NCBI RefSeq assembly: GCF_002234675.1
Contig: NC_019859.2
Location: 9,327,983-9,391,982 of the forward strand
Length of the DNA stretch: 64,000 nt
Source of the DNA: Oryzias latipes
Taxonomy: Eukaryota > Chordata > Actinopteri > Beloniformes > Adrianichthyidae
Direction of reading: 5' to 3'
Shown: positions 33,349-46,249 of the stretch, in pieces
How the letters are laid out: each line of letters begins with the position of its first letter
Numbering within the stretch: position 1 is the stretch's first letter
The notes under the pieces: model-generated
Databases searched by the model: none
What the model saw: the letters and a program-made list of their open reading frames with translations, nothing else
What the model was told of the DNA's origin: nothing
Made by a program: the position numbers and the translations under genes

Positions 33349-35119
33349 AGTAAAATATTATAAAGAATTTTGTGTGGAAAAGGTCCAAATAAGGTCTCTT
33401 CTTTGTGCATTTTGCTTTAAATCAATGTATCTTTTTTTATTTTTCCACATTTTTATCTTCAACAAAATGCCCTCATGATTAAAAAAAAACCCCTTCCATT
33501 TAAAGCAAAAGAAAACAAGGATTGTTCATGCATGCGGAGAGTGCCCGAACCCCCCCAGATTTTGCACACAGTTAAGTTCGACACTTGTGCATTGCTGTTT
33601 TGATAAGTACAACTAACCAGGAAACTGAAGTTTACTGCTAAACAGACAAAACTGTTTTGGATTCAGGTTTGCTTCCTCTTCAGGTCCTGTAAGTGAATAG
33701 CATGTGGTTGTTTTAGTTGGCTTCTCAAATCCTTCTTTAAACAAGTCTAAGTGGACTTTCTTCTTCATGCATAAGCTTACAAATGTGCAGCGAAATGTTT
33801 TTTTAAAAATTGTTTATTTTCTGGTCATGTGATGCTGTCATTCACATCATGTGAGACAAATGAGGGATATTCCTGAAGAATGCCCGCTGTTTGTGTTCTG
33901 TAGTATAATGAGAGCAGAAATGAACACTGGGAAACTTCTCTTTTCACATCCTACATAATGTCAGTTTGGGTGGGAAATGAAAGTCACTATAGGCCAAAAA
34001 ATCATTTAAACCTGTCAGACAGATGGAAGGTTGCATGGATTTGAGGCTGTGTTATTCTTATAAAGTATGTTTGTGTTTAAAAGTTGCAACCATGAATTAA
34101 GAGAAAACTGACGGGGTGTGAGTTTTTGGAAAACTTACTGTTTCGTCTATTGTTTTTCTCCATCAGATCAAACCTTGACCTAAAATATTTGGCCCCAGCA
34201 AAACATACAAAGAAAAAAGAGCAAACATAAGATTTAAGGAAGCAAGTTTACAAAATGTCTGAACGACTTGTGTGCGAACACACTAAAGGTTTATTGCACC
34301 ATAAAGAAGTCAAGCAAGATGTTTTTGTCTTTTTAAATGTTCTGTCTCGTCAGCTTAACTTTTATTCTTCTCTCTGACTCTTTCCATTCATGCTCAGATG
34401 TTCTTCTGCCAAAAAAGATTTTAAGAAAGCTAAGAATATTTTTTTTTCAATTAATGAAATGATGGATGAATGATGGGGGGCAAATAAGACAATTCTGACA
34501 ACATGAACACGGCTACTTATCCTCACAGCTGCACGCTATAACATGTTGGAACATGAGTCGCATGTCTTTCTGTTTGGTGGTTAAGAAGGAAGAAAAGCTT
34601 CTTACTGGAAGAGAAATATTTAGGTTGTTTTTCCATTCTAACTCTAGTAAAGTATTTATTTTTAGATTGTTGGTAAAGAAATGCTAAGAAATGTGTTTGT
34701 TTTTATTTTTTAATGTTTAGATTTTTAAATTGAAGAGACAGGATGTCATTTCTGATCCAGGATTAGTGTCTGTTGTTTTTATTCGTGTTACCATTGAAGA
34801 GAAAATGTTTTTTACCTAAGCTAGTAAAAGGAAAATTAAAGATGTTAGATCAGCTTTGTGTTTGATGTCTTTAAGAAAATCAACAAAAGGGGAATTTGTT
34901 TCATTTAAGCCAAAAAATTATATAAAATGTACATTATTTTTAAAAATTCTAGTGCTTGGTATCTGCCACCATGAAACACCAGTATTTAAGGAGAAAACTG
35001 GAATTACACAGAACCCATAAGTGTTGCCCCACGCAGAGCACACGGATGCTCTTTGGACTTTGTCTGTTATTGTGTTTGGCTGTAATCTTTCATCACAATG
35101 TTGTTTCAGGTCAAGAAAC

Positions 35120-38100
35120 ATGGCCTCCAGTGGTACTATCGTCTGCATAATCTATGCTTTTGGGATTACTGTAGGAGTTGCCAACTGTAAGTTCAGTTAG
35201 ACTCTTAGATTAGGGTAAATTGATCACTGCTAACCTCATTTGAACTGTGTTCCACAGCGTCATTGAAGCTGGAATGTGACGAAACAAATACGGGGCAGTT
35301 TGGCCAACAGTCACTGTTGAAGTGTGTCATAAAGCAACCTGCTGTAAAAGTCCGCGTGGTCATTTGGCGCAAGGTGGGCGAGAATGAAGAAGCCCTCCTG
35401 GTTTTCGAAGACACGGTGAAGAAGCAGGTGCAGGGCTTCAGGTTTGTTGAACCTTTCTGGATCACGAACAACCCGGACCTGTCCATGCTGATCAACAACA
35501 CAAAGATGGAGGATGAGGGAGAATACCTCTGCACGGTGGTCACGGATGCGGGTGAAGGCGAGAAGATCACTCAACTCAAAGTGAAAGGTGAAGCTAAAAG
35601 ATAATGACAAAAACTTCAGGTTAGGGCTGCTGGAGGAACCCGAGGCTCAGATGAGTTTACATTTGCTTTGCTCTGTAAGTGACTGGGGAACATCGCTTAA
35701 AGCAAGACAGTACTGGCTCTAGACATTCATCCCCTGTGAGAAAACACATCTGTGTTAGTCTGGCTTCCTCCCTCAATCCGGTACCACTCAAATGAGGTCA
35801 TCTGGAAATTCCGAACTGAACACTAGCAGGAATGCATGCTTGTGTGTGTTAGATAGCCTGGGTTTTTATCTTGGTGGGACTCTAAACAGGATGGAATGAG
35901 TATATTAGAAAAAAAATCTTAATGATTGAAAGGGGCTTTCCTAAACCTCTTAGATAATGTCTGTGGGCTTCTTTTTAAAGGCTTCTTTTTATTTTTCCTT
36001 TCAGTTTGATAAAATTACATTAAAGGGCTACAGTTTTATTCCTTGAAGTTGCTGAGTTCTCATCAGATGCTGTGAGACACGTAATGAAAATCAGATGGAA
36101 TGATTTCATTTAGGTGTTAACTAATTCTGTTTTCCACCTCATTTCTTGCAGCCAGATACAATCAGCCGACCATTAAACAAACCAAAAAAACAAAGACTTC
36201 AAATGTAGCAAGCTACCTGATCTGTGAGTCTTTTGGAGGATACCCAGAAGGCGAACTGCGCTGGTTTGACGAACACGACAAGGACTGGACAAAGAGCTCA
36301 AACATGACAGTAAAAAAGACGGATAACGGTTTGTTTAAACTCTCAAGCTGGCTGCCATTGATGTCAGGATCCACATATGAAAGCTACACCTGCAAAGTGT
36401 ATGATGGCAAAGGAGTTGAGGAGGGAAAGGTCTTCTTTGAACCCAACAAACAAACAGACCCTGAAGGTATGTCAAACTGAGTGGCTTTTTTTTTTTTACT
36501 TCTGGGCCATCTGTTCACAAACGGGTGCAGAAAATAAGTTTTACCTAATAGGTAGCATGAACCCAGCAGAAGTTTGGGATCGCTGAACTCAAAACCTAAA
36601 GGGATCATACCTTTCATTGTCTGTGTGTGGGGGAGCAGCGAACCTCTTCATAGTAAAAAAAATAAAAAAACATGTTTTGACCTTACCAGGCCTGTTTTTA
36701 AGAATACAAAACAATTTCCTTAAAAAAAGAGAAAGATGTGTTACAACGTGCAACATGTCACAGATAAAAACACGACAACAATTGCAAATACTTTCAAACG
36801 AAAAGCATGCAGGATGGGGTCAAGAATGTTTTGGTTCTGATGTTAGATTTGATCTAAATCTGGAAAACACAATATCTGGAGTAAAATCATCCAATTCAAC
36901 AAGTCTTTGCTGACCGACTTGAGCTCTTTGAAATCTTTCTGGGTCATTTCAGGTTAACACAAACTGGTTTACAGGACATTCCTATGCTCTGGCTGTTGTT
37001 CTAACCTTTTTTTAACTTATTTTTTTAGCGTCAGTAAACAATGAGGAGCTGAAGAAAGAGACCTCCCCCGCAGCATTTGTTGCTCCTGTGGTGGTCATTG
37101 GATCTGTGATTGTGGGATTACTTTTACTGCTGCTTTACAGAAGGCAAAGTCAAAGTAAGTAGACATGCAGAATTTGAAACAAAATTGTTACATTTACCCT
37201 CTTTGACTGATTTTGGTATTTATGAAGACAATAAGGCGTCTGAGGAAAGTCAGAAGAAGCTAAATTGTGTTCGTTTTTGTTTCTTTTTTAAGAACTGGAG
37301 GAATTTGTTTCTCAACATATTGCGTGCTTGAGAGTCATTTTTGGATTGCAGAAATGTTGAAGGTGCAAAGATGGCAATGAATGATCTTTGCTCATAATAG
37401 GCAGATATATGAAGTGTGCCAGGATTTTTTTTTTGTGGGCTGTGCCATTTGCAACAATGTAGTGAGAGTAGCGAGCGGGTAGAAGAAACAAGATCAAAGA
37501 AAGTCTGACAGACGTTGGTTGGCTCAATCGTTGGGTATCGTTCTGGGCGGATTGGGTGGTGAAAAAGGAACCAAAAAGGTAGGAGACCAGCGAAGCTGAA
37601 TGATTCAGAAGTATTAAGCTCTGAAGAAAAGACGTGTACAGCTGAGGATCCTGAGGTTTACTGTGAGAGCAGAAAGTTGTTTTTTTTTTGTCACAGTGCC
37701 AATTTATACTACTATATCAGTGGGTGAAAAAGCAGGACAGACAAGTTTGACAGGTGCTGGAACAGGGTTGATGTAGAACTGAGGACATGTTGTTTATCTG
37801 TAATTCAAATGATTGCGCACTTGTTTGTGCACAATTCAAACCTTAAACAAAACACGTTCTCCAGTGTGCAGTTGAGAAGACGTAGACAACATTTTTCATT
37901 TTGTTTAAACAAACTTTGAGCGCGTCTCTTTTTGTGGTAAGGTAAGACTATTGAGCATAGGTGAAAAAAAGACAGATTTATTTATGCTGTGACCTTTAGA
38001 GGTTTTGGGTGACCTGTGTCTGGTTCTGTTTTCAAAGACGTTGGCCTGGAGGCTAAATCAATGCTGCTTCAGCTGAACACAAAGCCAGAACAAAAACTGA

Positions 38101-40402
38101 AACTGTACTGTCAGTTTGGTTTTTAGTGCAAGTAAAGACTGGATCATACATGAAAACACAGGCAACTCTCAATCCTCACATGTAAATAAAAGCTGAAAGG
38201 TTCTTTTTCACAATGAAACCTCTCGTGCATCGTCATTATACATAATGTGTCATTTCCAACCAGGAAGAAACGTGCTGGTAGAAAATTGGGTCGATTTAAA
38301 TTTTCTAGAAGTAGGAACAGTTTAGTGGTTGACTGAACACACAAACTGATACAGCAATACAAAAACGAACTTTTTGTAAGCGGAAGCACATTTAAAAAAA
38401 AGGCTTAGATGTTGACCAGTATGTTTTACAAAACACCCAGGAAGCATTAAAACACATTAGAAACAGAGAAATGGCTGGTAACAATGTGTAGGGCACTAAT
38501 CAAGGATCAAGGAATGATTCGTTTCAGGGTCTTTAAATTAAAATCCTGTTTCAGTTTTATGCTTTTGCAGAACTGAAAAACCATAATGCTTAAGTATTTT
38601 TGTCAATCATCTGCAGCAGGTCGACAGATTTCATCATTTTCTCATAGTGAGCAGGAAGTAATGAGGAAAGAACTTTACAGGAAGAAAAGAAAAAACCTGT
38701 TGCACACCTGGTTATTTAAGACCGAAAAGTACCTGGCTGGGCACATTGACAGGTGGATGCCTTCAGCGAAAATGCTGTGGAACTATTTGTTGTTATGCAA
38801 TGCTTTGGAAAATGTCCCACAGCAGTGTCTCAATAAAAGGGAATGTGATAAACAAATGGTGAGTTTGCAGCCACCATAACTCTGCATCTTTTACAGAAAT
38901 GCGGAGACCCTCCACTGCACCCCTTATGGGTATGTTCATCTCTGGGCCGACGGGTGCTGCCACTGGTTTCTGATCTTTGGGAGCAGATAACTTTCCCTCC
39001 AGCCAGCTAACAATCTTATCACAAAACCAAACATATTCTTCCAATCGGGTGAGAATGTTAAGCTGAGCTTTTAGTTAAGTCATAAACACTCATCGCTTCT
39101 ATCTTTGGGCTAACTGGGAATAAAACGGCTGAGTTGACTCAGAATCCAAATCTTTCCGCCGTACTTGTATGGAGGAGTTGCTCTGGGTGTGTTTTTCTAC
39201 TTTCTACTTACGAATTGACCACATAACTTTACTCACTAACAGAAATCTGTCTGCTTGCATGTCATGAACTTTCATAATCTCGTGATGGTTCAAACTGATA
39301 CCAGAACAGAAAATTGTTAAGGCAGAAAAATGTCAAAGTGGTGCAAATCTCGCTCAAAGATTTAGAAAAAAACAACAACTTTATTCCGATTTATGAAAGA
39401 CTTGGTGTCGTTTAATTCCACAAACCGCAATTATTAGTTTCCCCTTTATGATTAATTTTCAAATGGTTAGCACTTCTGTGAATTAAAAAGAATGGCACCC
39501 ATACGTCACTATCAAATCCAAGTCCCTGATCGGCCAAAGTTTGAACTGGTTTAACTTTCTAGCGTTTAATGGCCGCGTGTTCTGTACGCAGAGCTCAAAA
39601 ACAGACTTACAACCTTGCATAGCGAAGTGTGAACGCAAGAGTTTAAACTTGGAAGACTGAAGCAGATTTATGTCCGTTTACATAGACTTTTCATTGAAAG
39701 TGGTCACTTGAACTTGTGTTGCTGAGGTCTGTGTGAACGTAGCATAATGGTCCACTTCTGAGTTCTCCACGGCTTTCAATGTACATTTTCCACAAGGAAA
39801 TCTGAAAGGAAAAGTACCTGATCCTTGTCTTGGGGATCCATTCTGCTTGTTTTTCAGCTCTCCCTCCTTTCTGCCGTTAACTGAGATTAAGTATGTTCAG
39901 TCAGGCAGAATCTGAAATCCAGGTAATCAGTAACGAGAAGAACAGGGAGAGCTTTAAAATGAGCCAAGAAAGAACCAGCAGCTCTGGTGTAAAACAAAAG
40001 AAAAACTTGAAACCAAACTGCTCTAAATTTCTTGATTTGTGCTGTCCAACTCACTTGTAATTAATGGGTTATGTCTAGGCTTTTGACTTTGGTGGATCTT
40101 TCTGAAACCTCTGCCTGTACTTGCAGAGAAGCTTCCCACCTGTCTGTCCAAGTTCAGACAGGCGTTTGCTCTTTTCCAGAATTGACATTTTATACGTTGC
40201 TCTCATTTATTGCAGGTCCTCACGAAAGCGTTGAGATACAGGATCCAGACGTTGAAACTGGTAAGTAAGTCAACATTGCAGTGATTTAAGGGATTTGGGA
40301 TTAACTGTCTTTATTCTCCTTAATGGCTTCAGAAATTAACTCACATTACCTGTTTCTCCAGGTGATCCCGAATATGAGGTCGAATATAAAAATCAGCCCT
40401 GA
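35120..40402 (+). CDS. B7-family-like type I membrane protein (V-set plus C-set Ig; CD80/CD86/ICOSLG-like)
   Basis: Probable T-cell co-signalling ligand on the cell surface. Exons: 35120-35186, 35258-35587, 36152-36466, 37029-37154, 40216-40260 and 40362-40402; all introns are GT-AG and phase 1, the usual Ig-superfamily pattern, giving 307 codons plus stop. Residues 1-22 are a signal peptide. V-set about 25-132 (Cys45, Trp59, and Cys114 in DEGEYLC). C-set about 133-230 (Cys157, the B7-typical GGYPEG turn, Trp170, Cys213 in YTC). Linker to 252, membrane segment about 255-273, then RRQ stop-transfer and a 34-residue tail with two Tyr in DPEYEVEYKNQP. Sequons at NNT and NMT. The start is supported by an acceptor 10 bp upstream. 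It could instead be a butyrophilin- or HHLA2-like member; I cannot place it to a named orthologue. Confidence 0.82.
37155..40215 (+). other. Long intron between membrane and tail exons of the B7-like gene
   Basis: Three kilobases without a recognised exon, RNA gene or transposon. Ordinary A+T-rich sequence. Confidence 0.4.
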
Positions 40403-41130
40403 GGTATTTTAAAATGAATCATTTCCATTGTGAAAACCGAGACTAGACCTCATCAAATGTCTTACAGTTCCTCATTTTCTCTGCAGGAGGGATCACATGT
40501 GATCACAACCAATGTAAAGTCAGCACTTCCATGTTTGGTATTCTCCAAAATGTTGTACTTTTCTACCCTTGTACAACTTTGTATAAATGCTTGGAACTTG
40601 TACCACTTAAGATTGTGTTAATCAAGTGTGAGTTTGTGATTCCTTCAAGTTTGCCAAGTTGGAGTGGTTTTTAGATGAGGATGACGTTTTGAGCAGCTAG
40701 AAAGCGATTTCTGAGCAGCTGGAAAGCGAGGTGCAAGCATCAGAATGATGAAAACCAACCACAGCTCGAAATGACTTGTACTGATAGGCTGTAAGCTACC
40801 GTATATGTGGCATTTCTAAAAAAAAAACAAAAGCTTGGTGAACAGGTAGCATCTGTTAAGTTACTATACTTGCCAAAGCTTGACAAGACTGTTGTTTTGT
40901 CCCCCTCTTTTTGTTGTTGTTGCACAATTGATTTTTTTTGAGGCTTTGGAAAAAAATGATAGATTTTTGGATGAGTGTATTTGAGGGGGAAATGTTTGAA
41001 ATCACAGATTTTTATATTTTTTTCACTAGGGTCACTAAACTGTGAAGTTGATTAATTTTTCTTGATATCTGTATACCATAATTTTCTTTTTAAGTCCTAT
41101 GATCAGTTCCTGCTGAGAATACCAAATGTT

Positions 41131-41169
<39 letters not shown>

Positions 41170-41310
41170 TTTTACTTTTATTTGAGAGAACGACTCGTTT
41201 AAACACTTTATTTTTATACTGCCAGGATTTTCTGTTCAACGAAGTCTCACTTTGTTGAAAGAGGACCAAAAATCCTTTAAGAAAAATCCTGTAATAACAG
41301 TCTGCTTTTT

Positions 41311-41316
41311 AATAAA
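41311..41316 (+). promoter_or_regulatory. Candidate poly(A) signal of the B7-like gene
   Basis: AATAAA about 910 bp after the stop. A TA dinucleotide run (about 41134-41163) lies in the presumed 3' UTR. Confidence 0.4.
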
Positions 41317-42497
41317 GTGACATTTTGAAGTGTCCCATTTAACCCTTGGTGGATTTTGTTTGATGAATCTTTTTCTCCTAAAGTCAGATTGCAGCTACTT
41401 TGATCCCATATTTGATTCTCTCTGGAGTTCCCATTTTTTTGTGAAGTAATCCAGACTGCCCTTATGTAACTTTGACACAGTTGTCCTGTGGGCTCTGATT
41501 CTCGGCGAAACAAAGCCTATTTTCCCCCCTCATTCATTCTTGTCATTTGAAGCCAGCTTTCATTTCTAAAGAAAAGTGCCCTCGAGCTCTGAGGATTAAT
41601 GAAAAACTGTGAGAGCAAAGTTCAGTAAAGCCTTTTCACCAGCATAAGGGTAAATGATTCATAGTCTGTAATAGCAAACTTGCAAAAGAAAAGTTTAGCA
41701 AAAGATTTAAACTTCAGTTTTCTACTTTCAGTTTAAAAAAACATTTTTGTAAAAACAAAATGAATCAGTGAGGAACTTTGTAATTTATGTGACTGATATG
41801 TAAGCTATCCCCACTGTACAAATATCGGGGCAAAAGCAGGCACTGAACTTTAAAACACCCTGATTTGTTTGAATTATTGTTGTAAAAAGTGTAATATGTT
41901 TTTGTGTGTGTTCATTAAAATCCTTACTTTTTGTGGCATTTATTTTAGTTGTCAGCAGTCTTTATTGGTTTTTATTGAGCACATGCTCAGATTCTCTTTG
42001 ATTCTTTTTCTCTTTTAGTTTTAAGATAATTTGTGGAAACAGACTTAGTGAGGCGTGATGTCCAGGAAGGAAATTATGTTTACGCTTTGGGAGGTTAGCA
42101 CTAACTCCTTCATTGTTTAGTAAAAGTTCTTGGCTGGACTGTAGTAATTTGTATGAACCGATGAAGTCAGTTTGCCTTACTTTTACTTTCATTTTAGCTT
42201 GGTCATCTGTAAAATTCCCAGGTTCTCATGCACAGACATGCTATGCACCAGGGAGCAGAGTCTTTTAGGATCTAAAGTGAAAGAAAAACTAGTCAAATCC
42301 TATTCATTCCGCAGTAATAACATTTTCCATATGTTTTTAATCCAGCATATTAGTGACAGGACATCTTGAAGCATTGGGCATCTGCTCTGCCCTCTGTTGG
42401 TAGTAGGAAGGCACAACATTCACGCCCTTATTTGGGGATTTTCCTGTATCTGATTTCTCAATGGTTACAGGATGGCTCTTCCATGAAATCCTTTTGA

Positions 42498-42700
42498 CCC
42501 TTGTGGTATTTTTGGCACTTTATCATTGGGAGTTGGGTCATCCAGACCCACTAGACAGTGCGCTGAACCTTTTTTCTTCAATGATTTGTGATCTTCACTG
42601 GTGTCCATGGATTACATGAAATCTTTCCACCTTTATCCACCTTTGTCATGGTAGGGAGAACACGTCAATGTCAGGGTGGGGTCATAGGATAGCACAAGGG
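42498..42700 (-). mobile_element. piggyBac-type MITE, copy 2 (inverted)
   Basis: Starts CCCTTGTGGTATT and ends GATAGCACAAGGG, with TTAA at 42701-42704 and a mutated TTGA at 42494-42497. The interior is the reverse complement of copy 1, including GTTGGGTCATCCAGACCCAC and the phrase CCTTTATCCACCTTTGTCAT. Confidence 0.85.
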
Positions 42701-42811
42701 TTAATATGCTCAAGATGGATCTAAACACTTGGTTTCAGTCTCTTAGGTATTTTTGTTTTTGTCTAAGACCTTTTCCTGACAGAATTCCAAACAGGGCATG
42801 AACTCTATTAG

Positions 42812-42932
42812 GCCAGAACAGTCTCATAATTCAGAAATGCACACAGTCTTTGTCACAAATGCCCACACTCTGGTTCACAACTGTAATTTTATGCAAACGT
42901 ATGTGCTTTCTGAATTATGAGACTGTTCTAGC
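42812..42932. mobile_element. Short foldback element (MITE-like)
   Basis: Arms 42812-42837 and 42907-42932 are inverted: AGAACAGTCTCATAATTCAG versus CTGAATTATGAGACTGTTCT. The loop is about 70 bp. No target duplication was recognised. Confidence 0.7.
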
Positions 42933-43783
42933 CTCCAACTTCTCCAACACATTCCAGACTGGCCATATGTTATGTGTTGGTGCACATATTTCTGCTTTAG
43001 TGTGTGAACCTTCATTATTTTTTACTGCTGCTGCTGTTTCTCGAGTTTTATTTCTTTGAGTGGATACAAACATGCTCATTTTTATTTTGTGTTTGTTCTT
43101 TTGAGCGAATCAGTGTTAAGTGGGAGGCAAAGCCATGGCTGAGATAAACTCAACACAGTTTACCTCTAATAGAAATTGTACAATTTTTACTTTTAGATGA
43201 CATCTCAGGTTTTAACTAAAATGAACTTTAACCTTTACAGCTGATCATAAATTGACTTTATCGGAAATGCACATGTCCAACCGTGGCAATGTTTCAGGAT
43301 TTATTGCACAAACAAACTTCAAACTGATAACAAAAATCACAACGTGTCTGAACCATGACCTGATGTAAATAGAAGAAAAAAAAAAGGTTCTGGTGGAATG
43401 CCACATTGCAGCAGGGGAAACCAGAAAGATGCTGCAGTTGATGCTCAAACTAACATGTGACAAGTTGCAGCGATGGCAGCAATCTGAGATGCAGAACCAA
43501 AAACCGCAAAACTAAATCTTAAAGTAATTTAATTTTATTATTTTTATTTTCTGTCTTACAAGAAAAGTAATTTTATCAAGAAAGTTTGATAATAGCAAAA
43601 TAATCTCAGTTTGAAAAAACATATCTTAATGGCTAGAATTTATTTGTTATAGTAAGAATTTAGGACAATGTTTCTTATACCATTTGCAGATTTTGTTTAT
43701 TTGTTGCTTATTTAAAGAAAAATCTGCCAATGGGTTTCAGAGTTTTTTACAATGTACCCTGTTTTTGCAGTGCTTGGTTTCTT

Positions 43784-43990
43784 GCTGTGGTACTGAGGTT
43801 GAGCGGTCCACCACTGATCGGAAGTTGCGGGTTGGGTTCCTGCCCCGCCCACCCACGTTTGAGTGTGTCCTTTGGTATTGCTCCTGCTGGTTATAGGTTG
43901 TGTTTGACATCAGTGTGTGCATGGGGAATGGGACTGTGACCGCACTTTAGACCTTCAAAGAAGGTAGTGAAAACGCTATATAAGTAAATA
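43784..43990 (+). mobile_element. tRNA-derived SINE (family S), diverged copy
   Basis: The order of blocks matches the SINEs at 26264 and 53068: a GGTGAGCGG-like A-box region, a degenerate B box (GGGTTGGGTTCC), GTGTGCATGGG..ATGGGACTGTGAC, then CGCTATATAAGTAAATACC. More diverged, so older. Confidence 0.6.
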
Positions 43991-44767
43991 CCAATTGTAA
44001 TTTAAATGCAATGGCTGGATTTCCTGATATATTTCAATGGATAAAGTTTTTAAAATGATTTACTTGAAGGCCAAATCTCAATTTACTGACAGAAAAGTAC
44101 ATTGGTGAACAGAAATCGAATCTAAGTGGATGTTATGTTACATTAAATACAGTTATATTAGCCTTTGTTACCTTGAGTCACTCTTAGTTTTTTTTCCACT
44201 GCTGTTGGCTTAAATGAATCATTACTGGGAAGGTTCCCATCTTTACTGTACATTGCTATAAACATTTTGTTTCAATTAAGATTTGTTGACAGGTGCACAC
44301 ATCACATCACAGATCAAGATAAAAATGTTCCAAAACAAGGAAAAAATATGTTTATATGCCACCATCTACATCACACATCCTGGTTCTGAAAAGTCATGGG
44401 TGAATGAATATTTCTGTCTCTTCTCTTTGTTGGAGCCTAAGCACAAGGGGACTTTGAAAATCTGATAAGCATTGATCTTTCTTTTACAGATTAACCTGAA
44501 GGAATGATGTTTTGACTGACTTTTAAGATAAACAAACCAAAGAAAACCTCCACACTCTGATCTTATCATTAGATCCCTGAAGATGCAATCAGATTATCAG
44601 ATTAACTTTTTCTTGATTTTCGAAATAGCATGCCAAAACTTTTCGTACTTCCACACACTCACTATTTCCCAGTGAAGCCACACTTAATCAGAGCAACTGC
44701 AAAAAAGAACGTTTTTCTGCAAAATTTAAAAAAATCAGCCAACGACATGGGAGCCAAGATAGATTGA

Positions 44768-45035
44768 TTGTTAATACTTTATTCATTCCCATCAGGACAA
44801 ACCCGATTGTCCATTACCCATCACACAAAAATAAACACAACAAATAAATAATTAAAAAGGAAAAAAAATAGAATAAGTTCTTCCCAAGAACTATTAAGAA
44901 AACTCAAAAATCATATCATATCATAGCACCTGGGATTAAAGATCTATGGAACCTCTCAGTCCTGCAGCACAGCAGCTGCTTCTCTGAGAAGCCAAAGTCT
45001 TGTGACTTGTATTGTTGAGAATAGCCTGCATCCCT
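44768..45035 (-). mobile_element. L2/Rex1-type LINE, 3' end remnant
   Basis: The minus strand encodes a degenerate C-terminal block (RTERFHRSLIPGAMI), as in L2-type LINEs, then a UTR whose plus-strand end is AATACTTTATTCATTCCC. It lies head to head with the plus-strand LINE at 45280. Confidence 0.5.
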
Positions 45036-45279
45036 ACAGAGTCAACCCTTCACCCGTAACCGAAACACACTTCCTGATTAATTTGTCCAGCGGTTACTGT
45101 CCCTTATCGTAATGTTGATGACCCAACCCAACCCCAACAGACCACACCATAAAAAAACAGCACTGGCTACAACTGACTGATAAAAATGTGTAGCATTTCA
45201 TTGCAGATGTTGAAGTACCATAGCCCTCTCAAAAACAGAAGTATGCTCTGACCCATCTTAGGAAAGGCCTTCTGCACAG

Positions 45280-46245
45280 ACCAGTCCAGTGCTCTATGCC
45301 TTTGACGGTGTGCCCTCTTCCAGCTCCACCAATGTCATACAGTTCGCAGATGACAGTGTGGTGGTGGGCCTGATCTCCAACAATGACAAGATCAATCTCC
45401 TCCTCAACATCAGCAAAACTAAGGAGTTGTTGGTGGACTTCAGCTCAGAACAGATGAGGAACTACCAGCCCCGGACGGTCAACGGGACCCCAGTGGAGAG
45501 GGTGGACAGTTTCAAGTACCTAGGTCTTCATATGAAACAGGAACTGACACGTTCTTGTCATGCTAACACCCTGTTGAAGAAGGCCCAGCAGCATCTTCAT
45601 CACCTCAGACACCTGAAGGACCTTAAATTGTTCGTAGAGGTGCTAAAGACACTCTACTACTCTACACCTGCACCCCAAAATCATCCTGCCGGGAAGTACC
45701 ACAGCCTGGTTTGGGAACGGCACCAAACAGGACAAGAAAGCTCCCCAAAGGGTGGTGCAATCGGCCGAGTGCATCATCCGTGTCAAGCTCCCTGACGTGA
45801 AAACTATTTACAACAAGTGGGGCTGCACCAGAGCTATTACTGAAATACCTCAGTTATCCTAACAATGGACTCCTCTCTCTGCTATGGTTAGTGAATTATT
45901 ACCATTCCCTGCCCTTAACAGGAACGTCTAATGCCTGTCTTCCTGGACACCCCCCTACACAACACATCGTTCCACCCCAGCTGTTTCAAAACAGAAAACT
46001 GCACATTCTACGTAATCTCAGCACAGCAACGTCACTTTATATGATTTAACACTTTGCAGCACATGACCAGTTTATACTTTTGTCTCCCTAACACTGTCCC
46101 TGCTGTTTATATCGTATAGTAGGCTATAGAGTCATATTCTTTTTTATAGTTACTGCTTTCAGGCCGGTACTCTGTTGGACAGTCATGCAGTACATTTCAC
46201 TACATACTGTACTATGTATGAATAAGTATGCATCAAATAGAATTT
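45280..46245 (+). mobile_element. L2/Rex1-type LINE, RT remnant with internal deletion and 3' UTR
   Basis: The frame at 45289-45792 has the RT active-site box QFADDSVVVG (near 45341), then jumps by deletion to LLNISKTKELLVDF and VNGTPVERVDSFKYLG, both classic L2/Rex1 blocks. The frame then shifts. The 3' end near 46190-46245 (TACATTTCACTACATACTGT ... AAATAGAATTTAA) fits the family tail. Inactive. Confidence 0.75.
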
Positions 46246-46249
46246 AAGT

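Larger units (their letters stand above)
31560..35108 (+). other. Intron 1 of the B7-like gene (inferred): simple repeats, no other gene seen
   Basis: Contains a C homopolymer (32462-32484), a CA/TG microsatellite (33080-33199) and a GATA array (33292-33348). The rest is A+T-rich with no recognised exon or transposon. Confidence 0.45.

Noticed and set aside
32998-33410. Open frames of Cys/Val or Thr/His repeats and a Tyr-Leu-Ser-Ile repeat
   Set aside because: They are translations of the CA/TG and GATA microsatellites.
34956-35150. Upstream ATG (34965) frame before the B7-like start
   Set aside because: It is in a different frame from the Ig exons and is interrupted by the acceptor at 35109; the ATG at 35120 gives a proper signal peptide.
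38586-38879. 97-codon frame in the long intron of the B7-like gene
   Set aside because: No splice sites in phase 1 and no domain; the flanking exons already join in frame.
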